A stretch of DNA of 64,000 nucleotides from Euborellia annulipes (lineage: Eukaryota > Arthropoda > Insecta > Dermaptera > Anisolabididae), in assembly GCA_023213315.1 (NCBI GenBank), contig JAKCPI010009545.1:186001-250000 (forward strand). The letters run 5' to 3'. Every line of letters starts with the position of its first letter. The stretch's first letter is position 1. A model generated the notes under the pieces. That model worked only from the letters and a program-made list of their open reading frames with translations. It made no database searches and was not told the origin of the DNA. The translations under genes were made by a program, and so were the position numbers. Positions 23,483-35,700 of the stretch are shown one piece after another.

Positions 23483-23770
23483 TCAGACCCTTTCTGCAGT
23501 GGCTAAACCTCCTGGAGCTAAAGATCCTACTACCTCTGTTGCCTCAACTGCTTCGGTCGCTGAAGAAGTTGTGGGTTTACTTGGACTTTCTCTTGGTGGT
23601 TGCAGACCAGAGGATGCTGTTGTTGCTGTAGCAGCAGCAGCTGCAGCTGCAGCCACAGCCGCATTACTGCTGAAATAGCTGCTCGGTTTTGGCTTTAGAT
23701 GGCGGTTGTTTATTTCCATATGAACTATTTTCATGAATTCAATCTGTGCGGCGAGTTTCTGAATTTCTTC
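23483..23770 (-). CDS. GPR158-like: Last recognised exon of the GPR158-like gene, with polyalanine tract
   Basis: Begins [20 protein letters not shown], completing the coiled coil, and the conserved NNRHLKPKP; then come [10 protein letters not shown] and a run of eight Ala written in mixed GCA/GCT/GCC codons (about 23638-23664). A Pro/Ser/Thr-rich end follows, stopping at TGA 23485-23483. Relatives often have much longer tails, and AGG|GTCTGA at the end could be a weak donor, so further exons to the left cannot be ruled out. Confidence 0.75.
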   Translation of the reverse strand, partial: EEIQKLAAQIEFMKIVHMEINNRHLKPKPSSYFSSNAAVAAAAAAAATATTASSGLQPPRESPSKPTTSSATEAVEATEVVGSLAPGGLATAERV

Positions 23771-26700
23771 CTAAAATAAAATATATAATAAATCTTCGTT
23801 AAGTCCTGAGTTTACATTTATTATGCATTAATTTATTATTTTTTACACTTAATTCATGCTCCCTTTTCCCTCAAAGTCTTTGGCCCACATAAACTAATAA
23901 ACCAAATAAATTCAAAAATCAATTATTTTTTTAGATGTTCTTTAAAATGTATATTCCTATTTTTCTTTCAAAATGGTTTGAAACACACTTTACTCTTGTA
24001 CTTGATAGGAAAGATATGAGAAACCCAACAAGATTATAAACTATTTTTTTAAATCATAGGAACTCCTGGAAGCTAGACAACCCGTAGCTTACATTTCTGG
24101 TTGCCTAACTCCTAGGCGTTCTCTCGATTTAAAAAAAGATGGTCTTTTTAATTACCAGTTTTAATTTGTTGATGTAATAATAATTGGAATATTTTGATGA
24201 TAGCCAAAAGAAATGTGGACTCTCTTAAGTTAAAAAAAGATAGACCTAATTAATTTTGCGTTATATAGGCCTGCCTAAATTTGGAATTTTTAAAATGTAA
24301 TGCATTTTTAAATAATTATAACTAATGTAGGCACACTCGATTTTATTATTATCTCTAAGTTTATATATAATCACAGAATTCCTCGAAAACACCTTTAACG
24401 ATTTTACTCAAATTTTAAATATATACAGTAGACACATATATAGGTAAAAGAAAGTAAAACAGAACTTTATATTATATTAACTTATGGATACCTAACCGAA
24501 CCCTGGGGGGATATTGATACTTCGGTGAACCTATCAGCGTTTACAACGGGGAATAAGGATTTTTTATAATTTCAATCTGCTTCGCATTTTTATAGAGTTT
24601 AATTAAAATGTAACTCAATAAAAAAAGGGGCGAGTATCTTGGTTTGGACTGAAAAGAAATCTAATTGTAATATTAGGCGTTTGAGTAGAAAAATGATTTA
24701 GGAATACTATTTACTCCAAAAGATGATAGAGATTTACAATTTTATTGTAAGAAGTATACAAAGTATATTTCAAATTTGATCTGGCTGCTTGCTTTTGTAT
24801 GTAATCGTGTTCACACAGAGACACACCCTCACATTTTAAATATTGTTTTTCAGTTCTTGTTTTGTAACATTGTTTTTATAATAAAAAAAATTGAGAAAAG
24901 ATGTTATTTCAATCTTCTCTTCATAGGAATAACTTAAAATAAATGGAAAATTATAGTTAAACAACTAGCAAATAAATATTAAATTAAAAAATAATTTTAG
25001 GAGCCCACTTTTCATTTGCGCTTCATGCTCCCCTAACCGTAAAACAAACCCTGGTTAAACAGTTCGAAATGTTTGTAAATAAATAGTGGAAAGTGATCGC
25101 TGTTTTTGTTTGAAAATTTCTTCATATCAAGAAATAGTTGAATAATCATTATTAAAGTTACCTTGAGTTCTTCATTCTCTTGGTATAAATCAGCGGTCTC
25201 CTCAGGCATCAAACCAATACCATTTAAAGAAAATGATGCTGTGACTCCACGAGCCCGTGCACGGTTGTCCCATTGGTCGCCCTGACCTCTGAGAACTCGA
25301 TACACCTGTCAATTTAAAAGAATAAAAAATATATTTACATAATTCAGAGTATATAAATATTGTCTTTTAGAAAGTGATCTCATACTCCAAAAATATGTAC
25401 AAGTAGGGTAAATCACTAGTTATGGGCACCCTTAAGGTAATGTGTGGACGTAATTCTTATATTCTTTGAAAATAATTCTAATTTTTTTTGTTTGGTAATT
25501 CTCTCTACAAATGCTATATTTCAAATTTTTATTATCTTTACTAGAAAATATTTTATAAAATAACTAAAAACAAATTCTAAAATACAGACTCATAATCTCA
25601 CTAGTAATGGGCACCCTAAAGACTAGTTATGGGCATACTAAACTCTTTTCACTTCTTTCTATTCTTTTATGCTAAATGAATGGTTAAGCAGGTAGATAAT
25701 GAAACTCCTGAGTTGAAATAAGAAAATATATATGAAAAAAACCAAAAAGTTAAATAAATAAACATTTAAAATAATAGAACAATGCCTTGCATTGTTGCAA
25801 GGAGGTTATGTTATAAACTCGAGTGTTTCATTTAAACTGATTGCTCCAAACACTCGGATTCTTTATCCTCTTCCTGCATTATTTCTATATGCCTGGCTTA
25901 ATTTCATACATTAAATATTTAAATTAATCTTAATTCTTTAGATTTTCAACTATTTATTACTTTAACCAACCTTAGGAGCAAAAACAAGTGCAATGGTCAC
26001 GGTGGTGCTGAGTTGAGTGCGGATGAAGCCCAAAAGATATTTGATGTCGGGTCCAGCGCGAGGGAAGATGAAAAGACTGGAATAAAGAATTATCTTAATA
26101 ATTTTATTGGATTATATAAGAAAAAAATTTTTTTTTAATTTTTCTCTACTATAATCTTGTAAGTATTAAACAACCAATGGACGTTTGTTTCTAAATAAAT
26201 TTTATATTCATTTGTAAGCCCACCAGTTCTCGAAAAACAGCTCTAACGATTTTTTTTTAATTTTAAATTTATAGAGATTTCCGGTATCAATATGAAAGTG
26301 CGTTAGATCTCGTCTTTGGGAAAATTCGGGTACTAACATTGCTGATAACTTTTTTAGTTTTTTTTTTTTTATAATTTTATCAAAATTCGATTTAAGGATT
26401 TATATCAAATTTCAAATGCAGTATTTTGGGTATACAAAACAAATTTCTGCGTCTTTCTGAAAATTCGGGTACTAATACTTTATTGATGTATTTTTTTAAT
26501 ATTTTCCAACATCAACAGTCACGCAGCACACAATTTCTCTTACCTTCGATAGGTAATTTAAAGTTAAATTCTGTGTTTGTCACACAGATTTTTTGTGTCG
26601 ACATATATTTAGTTTCCGGCAGTATGGTAGGCCGGCATTAGAATCCAAGATGTGAAAATTTATAAACAAAGGAAAATATTTATAATTTTTTACGATGTCA

Positions 26701-29700
26701 ACCAATCTCCCATTCTTTCCTAAACAGGAGTAAATTGTGTTTCAAACAATTTTGAGGACAAAATAAGAATATAGAATTTATAGAGAAGTTAAAAAATAAT
26801 TGATTTTTTAATTTTAATCAAAATCGTTAGAGCGAATTTTAAGAAATTCTTTTGTGCGACCGTTGAACGTACAATGACCTTAGAATGACATTATCACTCC
26901 AAAGCTACAAACCCTGAGTCAATTTAGATTTGGTTTCAGAAATCGAAATGTGATGTTCTCTGAATTTGTATTGTGAGTTGAGTTTTGTCATAATTTAGAA
27001 ACGAAATCAACAAGCCGCAATCAAAATAAGTTTCTATACTAACTGGAAAGCCAGCATCGCAGTGTTGACAAGCGCAATGTTGTAGATAGCGTAAGAAATA
27101 AGCCGCGCCTCGTTGTAGAGGGACTCGGCGTGGCGTACATTGTAGCATACACGAATGCCCCAAGCAAGGAATAACACCTCACCTGGAAACAAACCATAAA
27201 AGTCAATGTCATCACCACTAAAAAGGCATAAGAATTTATTAAAGCTTTTGTGGTTTTCAGGAGCGGCAGTTTGGCAATTTATTCAAAAGTTAAATGAAGT
27301 TAATAATATTTTCCTTACGAATTTAAGAATACTTGTATAAAACAAATGTATTAAGCAAATATGAACTATAGAGGGGGGCGGTAAATGGGCTTTAGCCTAT
27401 AGGGCAGCATACTCTGTAAATTATAACTACAGTATAAAGGGGGCAGCATCGCACGATACTCCCTGTTTCTTAATAGCACCGCATAGCCTCCCCAACTCAA
27501 TTACTACTCTCACTCGGTGTGAACCCTGACAAGTTAGCAGCTCGTGTTGTGAGCATGAGTCACAGCTAACGAGAGCAGGAGAAATCGACCGACACCGGTG
27601 TAGGCAATTCTTTTCTACCAACACCGAGAAAATTAAAGAGGGTTTTATAGTTTTGGTAGTTAATATACTATATTTTAAGAATGATTTTATTTTATGCCGA
27701 CACCGGCAAAGAAAAATTGCATTTGACTCCACAGCCCTGAGAATTACCAAAATGGGCCATATACCTGTAGATACATGGCAATTAGAATAAAAACCTTTGG
27801 AGAAGTGGCGTTTTGAGAGAGATTTTTTGTGAATGCCAAGAATGAGATGGAAAGATACTGTATTCAGAGATGCGCCGGAATTGTTGGATTCCGAAAACTG
27901 AAGAAGAGTGTCGGATGAATGAAGGTGAAGAATAAAAAGGTTTTGAGCTGTAAAGGCATTGAAGAAGAAAGAAAAAGAAAGGTGACCATAGTGTAAAATG
28001 TTTAAAGGATTTTAAATCTGAGAAAGTCAAGTCTAGTTCCTTAAATTACAATCTTCTGATATGGGTTTGGATTTAAGCAAATTCCGAGTTTTTTAATAGA
28101 GTAAAAATTTATAAACTACAATAGGAAAAAAATCTGTTCTCACAGCACACAACTATCTTTTACCTTCTGTAATTGAAAGTTATGTTATGTGCTTGCCACA
28201 CCAGATTTTTTGTGTTGACATATATTTAGTTTCTGCCAATATATTAAGTTGTAAAATTTATAAATATAAGAAAATATTTATATTCTGTTGTCATGGCAAC
28301 TATTTCCCTTATCTTTTCTATAAAGTATAAGAGTAAAATATGCTTAACACATTGTCAAGAGCAAAATGAGAATGTATTTTTTAAAGAGCATCTAAAAAAT
28401 AAATGATTTATGATCTATTGATAAAAGAAAAAAGAATTTTTTCATGCGATGTGTATTTGAACTCACCGATGGCCAAGCTATGATCCCACCAATTGTAGGT
28501 GCATTGTTTAAAGAGGAGTCCTTGCTGGTCCTCGATCTGTTCTGCATGTGGAGGGGAACTCAGTGTCCATGTCCCCAAATAAATGAGCATCACGAGAAGG
28601 ATGGGAAACATCCATTGCAATAGTTGTTTGTCTGTCAGTTTCACCTTATGCGCGGATTTGACTCGATATGTCAAAGATACTCTGTAAAGGAACAATTTTC
28701 AAAAAGATTCTAGCTTACTTTACAAGTTGTTGCTTACAGAAGTATAATTAAAATTATAATATAAAATTTGTTTAAATAAAAAAAATATTAATTAAGCAGC
28801 TTATGGAGGTCATTATGTCAATTTTGACAAGAGGTCACTTTCATTTTCTTGTATATATCAAAGAATTATAATAAAAATTAAATTAAACCCTTTCAAAACA
28901 ATACAATGCTCAAGAAGGGAATATTTATTTTCAGTGGATCGAGTTATTTACACTAACAACAAATTTGAATACTTATTGGCCAGGAAAAGTTGTTGGTAAA
29001 AGATAAGAAAATTCAAATATTTTCATGATTGATATTTAAACTACAAAATGTACGAGCTGTCAATTTGTGCTTGGTATGTCCTACCTCTGGACTACAACAC
29101 CACACTTGGTTATTTGAGTTTCAAAAATCGCTAAATTTTGTCATAATGCTAATAGGTGAGCACCGAGATTTCGCCAGGTCGTTTCCAACACCATATTACT
29201 TTTTTTCTTTGTCAAAACATATTTACTTTCCGCCGACATATTATAAAATTTAAAATTTATAGCATAAAACATTTTTATTAGTGAAAATAATACACTTGAT
29301 ATGTAGAAATATATCACCTAGTGTACCATTTATAATATTATATAATACAATGTTTCAACTAGAGCTTACAGTCGAGAGTTTAAAGACAATTTTCTATTTC
29401 GTTTGCTTAGCTCCCTCCACGATTCTCTTATTGATCTATCCCCCCCCCCCTTTCTTTGAGCCAACTTAGGAAGTTGAATTACAGGAGGTTCTTGGCATCT
29501 CTTTTCCTTTTTTTCAACATTTTGTTAAAGTTTTAATCTCAGAAAGACAAAGAAGGTCTTTTTCTTCTTATGAACAGAAATAAAACTTGGCCTGGGAATT
29601 TTAACTAAAAATGGAGCCGTTTTTGGAATGATAGAATTGTATCTTACTGGGTGAGAATTCCACATCCCCCTCCCCTCCAGTTAGATACGTCAAAAAATGG

Positions 29701-32700
29701 AGTTCTTCTTTTGGGAAAAAGCGCTAAAAAATACTTAAAAATTTCTTATAAAGAACCAAACTACAGGAATATGTGTAAAAAAAAAAAAACGCTAAAAATT
29801 ATAAAAATGTAAATGAATGTAAGAATATTTAGGATCTATTGTATAAACTCACCTCCAAGTTTTCATTAGAAGAGCTGTATATGTGACGCAAAAACCAAGA
29901 TGTCTTGTCCATTTGGTGCCGATACAAGAATAGGTATCTAATACCGGAAAAATAGCTGCCATCTGGAGAAAAAATTATTTTTATAATAATCATTTAAAAT
30001 ATCTATTGTGACTACTAAGAGAATTTTAGATTTATTTAGTATTATTAAATTAATTTTTTCCATATAAGAAAAAAAATCTAAGAAGATAAAATGTTTTATT
30101 TTCTTAAGTAAATAATAAAATGATATGATTGCTTTTAACAAATCTGTCAATGTCAAAGAATTTGATGAAATAGCTTAACCTACTAAGAGATCAAGTTAGT
30201 CGATTGATTTTCGATTGAAGAAATGATTAATCATCTGAATGACCCACCTCAAGATACATGATAGCGCAGCCTAAGAGAGTGATGCTCAAAAATGTCGGAC
30301 TCGCCACTTTGAAGACCTTTATCTTCCGATGCTGATACATATAGGCCACCAGCACAACGGCACAAAGGACGCAGGTAACCGATATGCTCAGCAATGTGAT
30401 TCTGCATCCCAAAATAATTATATTTGTTAATAAATAAAAATATTTCTTTAAAAGATTATTGAGTAACCTGGCCTTCGGAAGTCAAACCCGAGATCTCCAG
30501 TCACTCGACCACGGATAGACAGAACATCCCGGGTATGCAGGGCCATGGCTACCATGGGCGTAACTAGAAAATTTGGGACCATGGGACCAGCCATCCTCCG
30601 GGGGCCCGGAAGGCCCCATATTGACTCAATTTTTCTTTCTTGGTCGTTGAGCTTTCTGGGAGGGGGACACGAGCCTTCTAGGGGGGTCGGGCCCCCTCGA
30701 CACCCCCTAGTTATGCCCATGGCAGTAGCCAGGTATAATCTTTAGATCGAGCTGATGTTTTATAAGTAATTTTGTTTTTTTTTTTTTTTATTGTTACTTT
30801 CTCTTACCTATATATGAATATATATAGAAAGAAAGTATTGGATTCATGTCAAAAATTAGATGTCGAGATTTTGATGTGTTGGATTAGGTTTGATGGATAT
30901 ACACGTTTTGAGGTCCCCTGAATCCAAAAAAGTGGTTTTCGCGACATGGTCTGTCTATCTGTGTTCAATTTTAAGCATGAAGGAATTGAGCTACGATTAT
31001 GAAAATTTATATTTAAATTTGGCACCTCCTTGGAGTAAGAAAATAATTTTTTAAACAAAATCGGCCAAAGAGCACTAGTACTTTACTGATGTACTTTTTC
31101 AGTTTTTTTCGATTTTCTCAAAATTCGTTCTAACGATTTTGATTAAAATTCAAAAATCAATTATTTTTTAGATGCTTTTTAAAATGTATGGTATATTCTC
31201 ATTTTGCTCTCAAAATTGTTTGAAAACTATTTTACTCTTGTACTTCATAGGAAAGATAGAAGAAATGGTTGCCATGGTAACAAAATATAAATATTTTCCC
31301 AAGATAATAAATTTTACATCTTGAATTCTAATGTACCGTACTGTCGGAAACTAAATATATGTCGACACAAAAAATCTGGTGTGACAAGCACAGAACACAA
31401 CTTTCAATTACCAAAGGTAAGAGAAAGTTATGTGCTGTGCGATCAGTCACACCAGATTTTTTTTCAATTAATCAATTGTAATTAAAAATATAATTTTGTT
31501 TTACTAACCTGAAAGTCCAATTATAATCAGCAAGACATGGCTCAGGTCCAGTGCAATTTATGCATCCTGGGGCGCATTGGAAGCATCGAAATACTTGTCC
31601 GAACTTGGTTGATCCATTTCGTTCGGCTTCTAGCCAAGCCACTAAAAAATATTAAATTAAATAAATCTCAAGTAATTTAAAAAATATAGGCCTATACCCC
31701 ATGCCCGGGGCAGGTTGGCCCACTCGGAATATTTTGAAAATAATTATTTTTTTAAATCTTGACTTCAATTTTGGAGACTTATACGTTGACTTTATGGTAG
31801 CTTAAGGTTCCACCAACATTTTAAAATAAAAATATAAACGAAAATATTAAATTAAAAATTTTAGAAAATGAAATAAAATAAGTGGGCCAACCTGCCCCGG
31901 TCTCCCCTACTTATTGTTTTATTGGAATTTATCTCTATTTTTATTATATGACATAAAATTGAGAGCAGAGTATAGCCTACAGGTACGAACTGAATCCAAG
32001 ATTAAGCGTCTTCATTATACTGAATATTTTCCCTCTCTAGCAAAATCCACTAACAGAAATTAATTCTAATATTTAAAAAAAAAAATTATTTAGAATATTA
32101 AATTTATCGAATCATTAAATCAGGAGTGACCAATCCGCGGCCCACGGCTTGAACATTTTTCCGGCCCGCGAGATTCATCACACTTTTACAAAATATATTT
32201 ATTTTATAATGACCAAAGAGGTGAAAACCAATGTATTAAAAAAATACATTATTTGTTCATCGAGAATAATATTAAACACAAGAATAATAATAAAAATAAT
32301 AACATTTTGTTCACCTCAAAAAATGTCAATAGATGGTCTAACTTTAATATGGGGATTAATTTTATATGCGGCTCGCGAAGTTAAGATGCATTTCCAAAGT
32401 GGCCCGGAAGGTCATTTGGGATGGCCACGCCTGGTTTAAATTATTCAAGTATACTTTCAAACACAACAATACTTTATTTAATCGTACTACTTCTCAAGAC
32501 AACAACAAAAATTAGTTTACTAGAATAGAATATGCCATATTTTGTAGAAATTAGTGTAGACCCTATAAAAGTACAAGTAATATGAATAAAGAAACTTACA
32601 CTCGACTAGATTTCCATCGAAAATACCACCATGTCGTTTGGAATAGAAACCCTCTCGGCATTTGCATCTGTAGCGTCCTCTTGCCCAGCCCTGTCCTGGT

Positions 32701-35700
32701 TGTGTGTGTGATTCGCAGCGCATGCTATGCCTCTCGCATTTATGCGTGTTGTGGAACGCAGCCACGTGGCTTACACCTTCCTCAGGAGACGCCGGCTTTT
32801 CGCATTGGTTCACCTCAAGATGGGAAACATCCACGTCGATCGACAGGAAACCCCGCAGTCTGCACAATTTCAATCTCACTTCGCTTTCCAAGCATGCAAA
32901 TTTCTAAAAGAATATATATGTTTATTTGGAGGAGGATGTTTATTTGGATACAGGATGGTGGAAAATTAATTAAAATAAATTACCCATGCCTGCCAGGAGC
33001 AGGAATAGCGAGTGAGTAGGAAATCAGCCAACGCCGAACTGCACAGGAAAAATAGGGAAAAGTCCACCATCCCCGAAATGAAACATTCACTGGACTTTCG
33101 ATGAATTTGGGAGAACGCAATCCTGGACTGGTATGGGCATCCTCATACCTATGAAAAATCATAAGATTAATTCAAATTTTTTTAAAAGTAAAATGGACTC
33201 AACTCCCACTTGGGGTGGTTTAATTTTCTGAGGGCTACTTGCTCCTTTTTTTTTATTAGAAAATTTTTGATTGTGCGTATGTCATGTGTAGAAAGTAAAT
33301 TCTGGGGACAGCAGGGCCTATTTATGATCTTACTTATAGGGTCAGAGTCGTATACCTGAAAACTTTCCATCTTCTATATACAGAATTTTTTTTCGGGGGG
33401 AGGGGCGAACTCATTTTTAAATATCCCCCTTCCCCATACACAAAAATATTTTTAAAATACTTGATATACCTGAGTCCCGAGAGGTCCGGACCCTCTCAAA
33501 GACAAATTTTCATAAAATTTTTTTTTTAATCTGAGCACCGAGGGCCCTTTCTAAGACAAAAGTTTTATTAAAAAAATGCTAATATATTAGTTAAAATGAA
33601 AATATTAGTATATATACTAATATATTTCAATTTTTATATTACTTTTATTTATGCGGCGCACTTTTTCAAACAAAAATATAGAAATTGGCCATATACACGT
33701 ATATATGTTTATAGATTTGGGTAGTACAGTATTTATATATTAATATTTATAAACAATATACTTGACAATTCTAAATAATTATATAAAATTTTTTGAAATT
33801 ACGTAATTCTCACCAGGGATAGAATGCTTCTGGCCTGGCCCCTTTCTGAGGACCTTCATTCTCAACTTTTCTAGGGGCCAGGTGTTCCAATCTCGTCGTC
33901 GATTCACTGGACGGGTGTCTTCTCCAAGAGACCATATTGTCGACGTGGCCCGTGCTCTCATTCAAGGCTAGAATCCTAGAGGCCAGGATATATCGGTCTG
34001 ATTCAAGGAGGCTTCGTGCTAAAGTGTCCATTAGCGCTAAAAATACAAGAAACATCATTAAGCCTCAAAATAATTTGGAGTCAGGGCCAAGGGAAATACT
34101 CAAAAACCAATATTTATGGCAGGGCAGCGCTCCTCTCTAGAAAAAAAAAAAAAAAAAAAAAAAATGGTGGACGAGTATTATTATTTAATAGAAGTTTTCT
34201 ATGTTCTTGTTTAAAATTTTTTTTATTATTTACTCGTTTACTTAATAAAAATGTATTTTTGAATCACAGCCCTGAAAAATTTAAAATTAAAAATTATCTG
34301 TCAAAATTTTAAAAATACGTAATAAATCAACTTCTAGGGAGGCAATTTAATAAAAAAAAAGCTATAATATTTTTAATGACTTATTAAAAAATTATCGTAA
34401 TTAATTTTTTTGTTATCAAGCAAATACAAAAAAACAATCTGTCCCACAAATCTTTAATTTTTTTTTAAATATAAAAATGAATTTATTGTTATTATTAATC
34501 ACATATTAATTAAGAAATTTTTAAAATAAGCTCAGATGATTTATTTAAAAACCAACTGTCAAATTAGTTCAGCATTCTTGCAATAGATGGCAGGCTAGTC
34601 TAACAGACGGTATAGTATTAGCCTATATCTGGCCTATATTTATATATTTTTATGCTTTTATAAAAGATACATAGTATATAATAACAATTATAAAGTATTT
34701 ATTGTTTAAAGATCAATGAAAATCAACCAATTGCATTAAATATTATTAGCTACCATTCTGACATCTCTTGGCAAATTTTTGAATTACTTGATTTTTGGGC
34801 ATACTTTTTATGACACACTACGCCATCTTAGCGGGAAAAACATGCGTAACCACTTCGCTCCCGTTCCCCCTTAAGATAATGGCAAGTTCCTTCCTTATTT
34901 CCGAAATCATTGCAAAATATTAAAAGATTATGAATTGTTTTCTTTCAAAATGTCATACATAACCTATTAGTGTCATTAAAAAAAGATTTCGGGGAGGGCG
35001 CCGGGCCCCCTCGCCCCCCCCCCTTATATACGCCTCTGGCGACTTTTGTTTGTTTCATGTGATTGTATAAAAGTTAAAGCATTGTTGGAGTCTTCATCGT
35101 TAGCGGTGCTCCATTTAATAATTGTTTATAAAAAAAATTTAAAGAAATATGGAAATATAAATAAGGGCATTCAAAATGTATCTTATCAATTTTTTTTATA
35201 AAAATGTAAATATTTTATCCAAAAAGTGCATCAAAGAATTTAAAACGAGAATACTGTACTGCTGAATTTTTATATTTGAAAATAATATCTGAATTAATTA
35301 TTTGTGTTTTAATCTACAGCAGTGTTTCTCAACCTTTTTATCACTGAGAATATTTAAGAAAGGACCGGTATATTTTTGAGGATCACAAAAATTTCTTCTC
35401 GAGTGTGACATGCCCGGGATATATCGAATATTTATAGTAGGCCCAATCATTGAGGTAGTTAGAGTTAGCCGACTTTGTTAGGACACTGTCTCTTTAATTA
35501 AAAACAATTTTTAAACAATTTAAATTTCTTAATTTTGATTTTTCATTTGGCAACCTGTTTGATATGCAAGTCCTGTAATATCTCATTTGGGATCTCAAAC
35601 ATTTGTTTTGTGACTGATGATTGATTTTGGTTTAATAACACTTTCTGGAGAGGACTTCTCCTCTTTATATTTATGTCTACATTGAGTGCATTGGCTGGCA

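Noticed and set aside
27427..27750. 107-residue minus-strand frame as an extra GPCR exon
   Set aside because: It lies inside intron 9; exons 9 and 10 join in phase without it, and it has no homology or matching splice sites.
32149..32439. 96-residue plus-strand frame
   Set aside because: It lies within a hAT-like MITE (32121-32433) and has no protein features.
32582..33019. 145-residue plus-strand frame, with two more overlapping frames
   Set aside because: It is antisense to GPR158-like exons 4 and 5, whose minus-strand reading shows clear family motifs and exact splice phases. The plus frames have no domain and are shadows.
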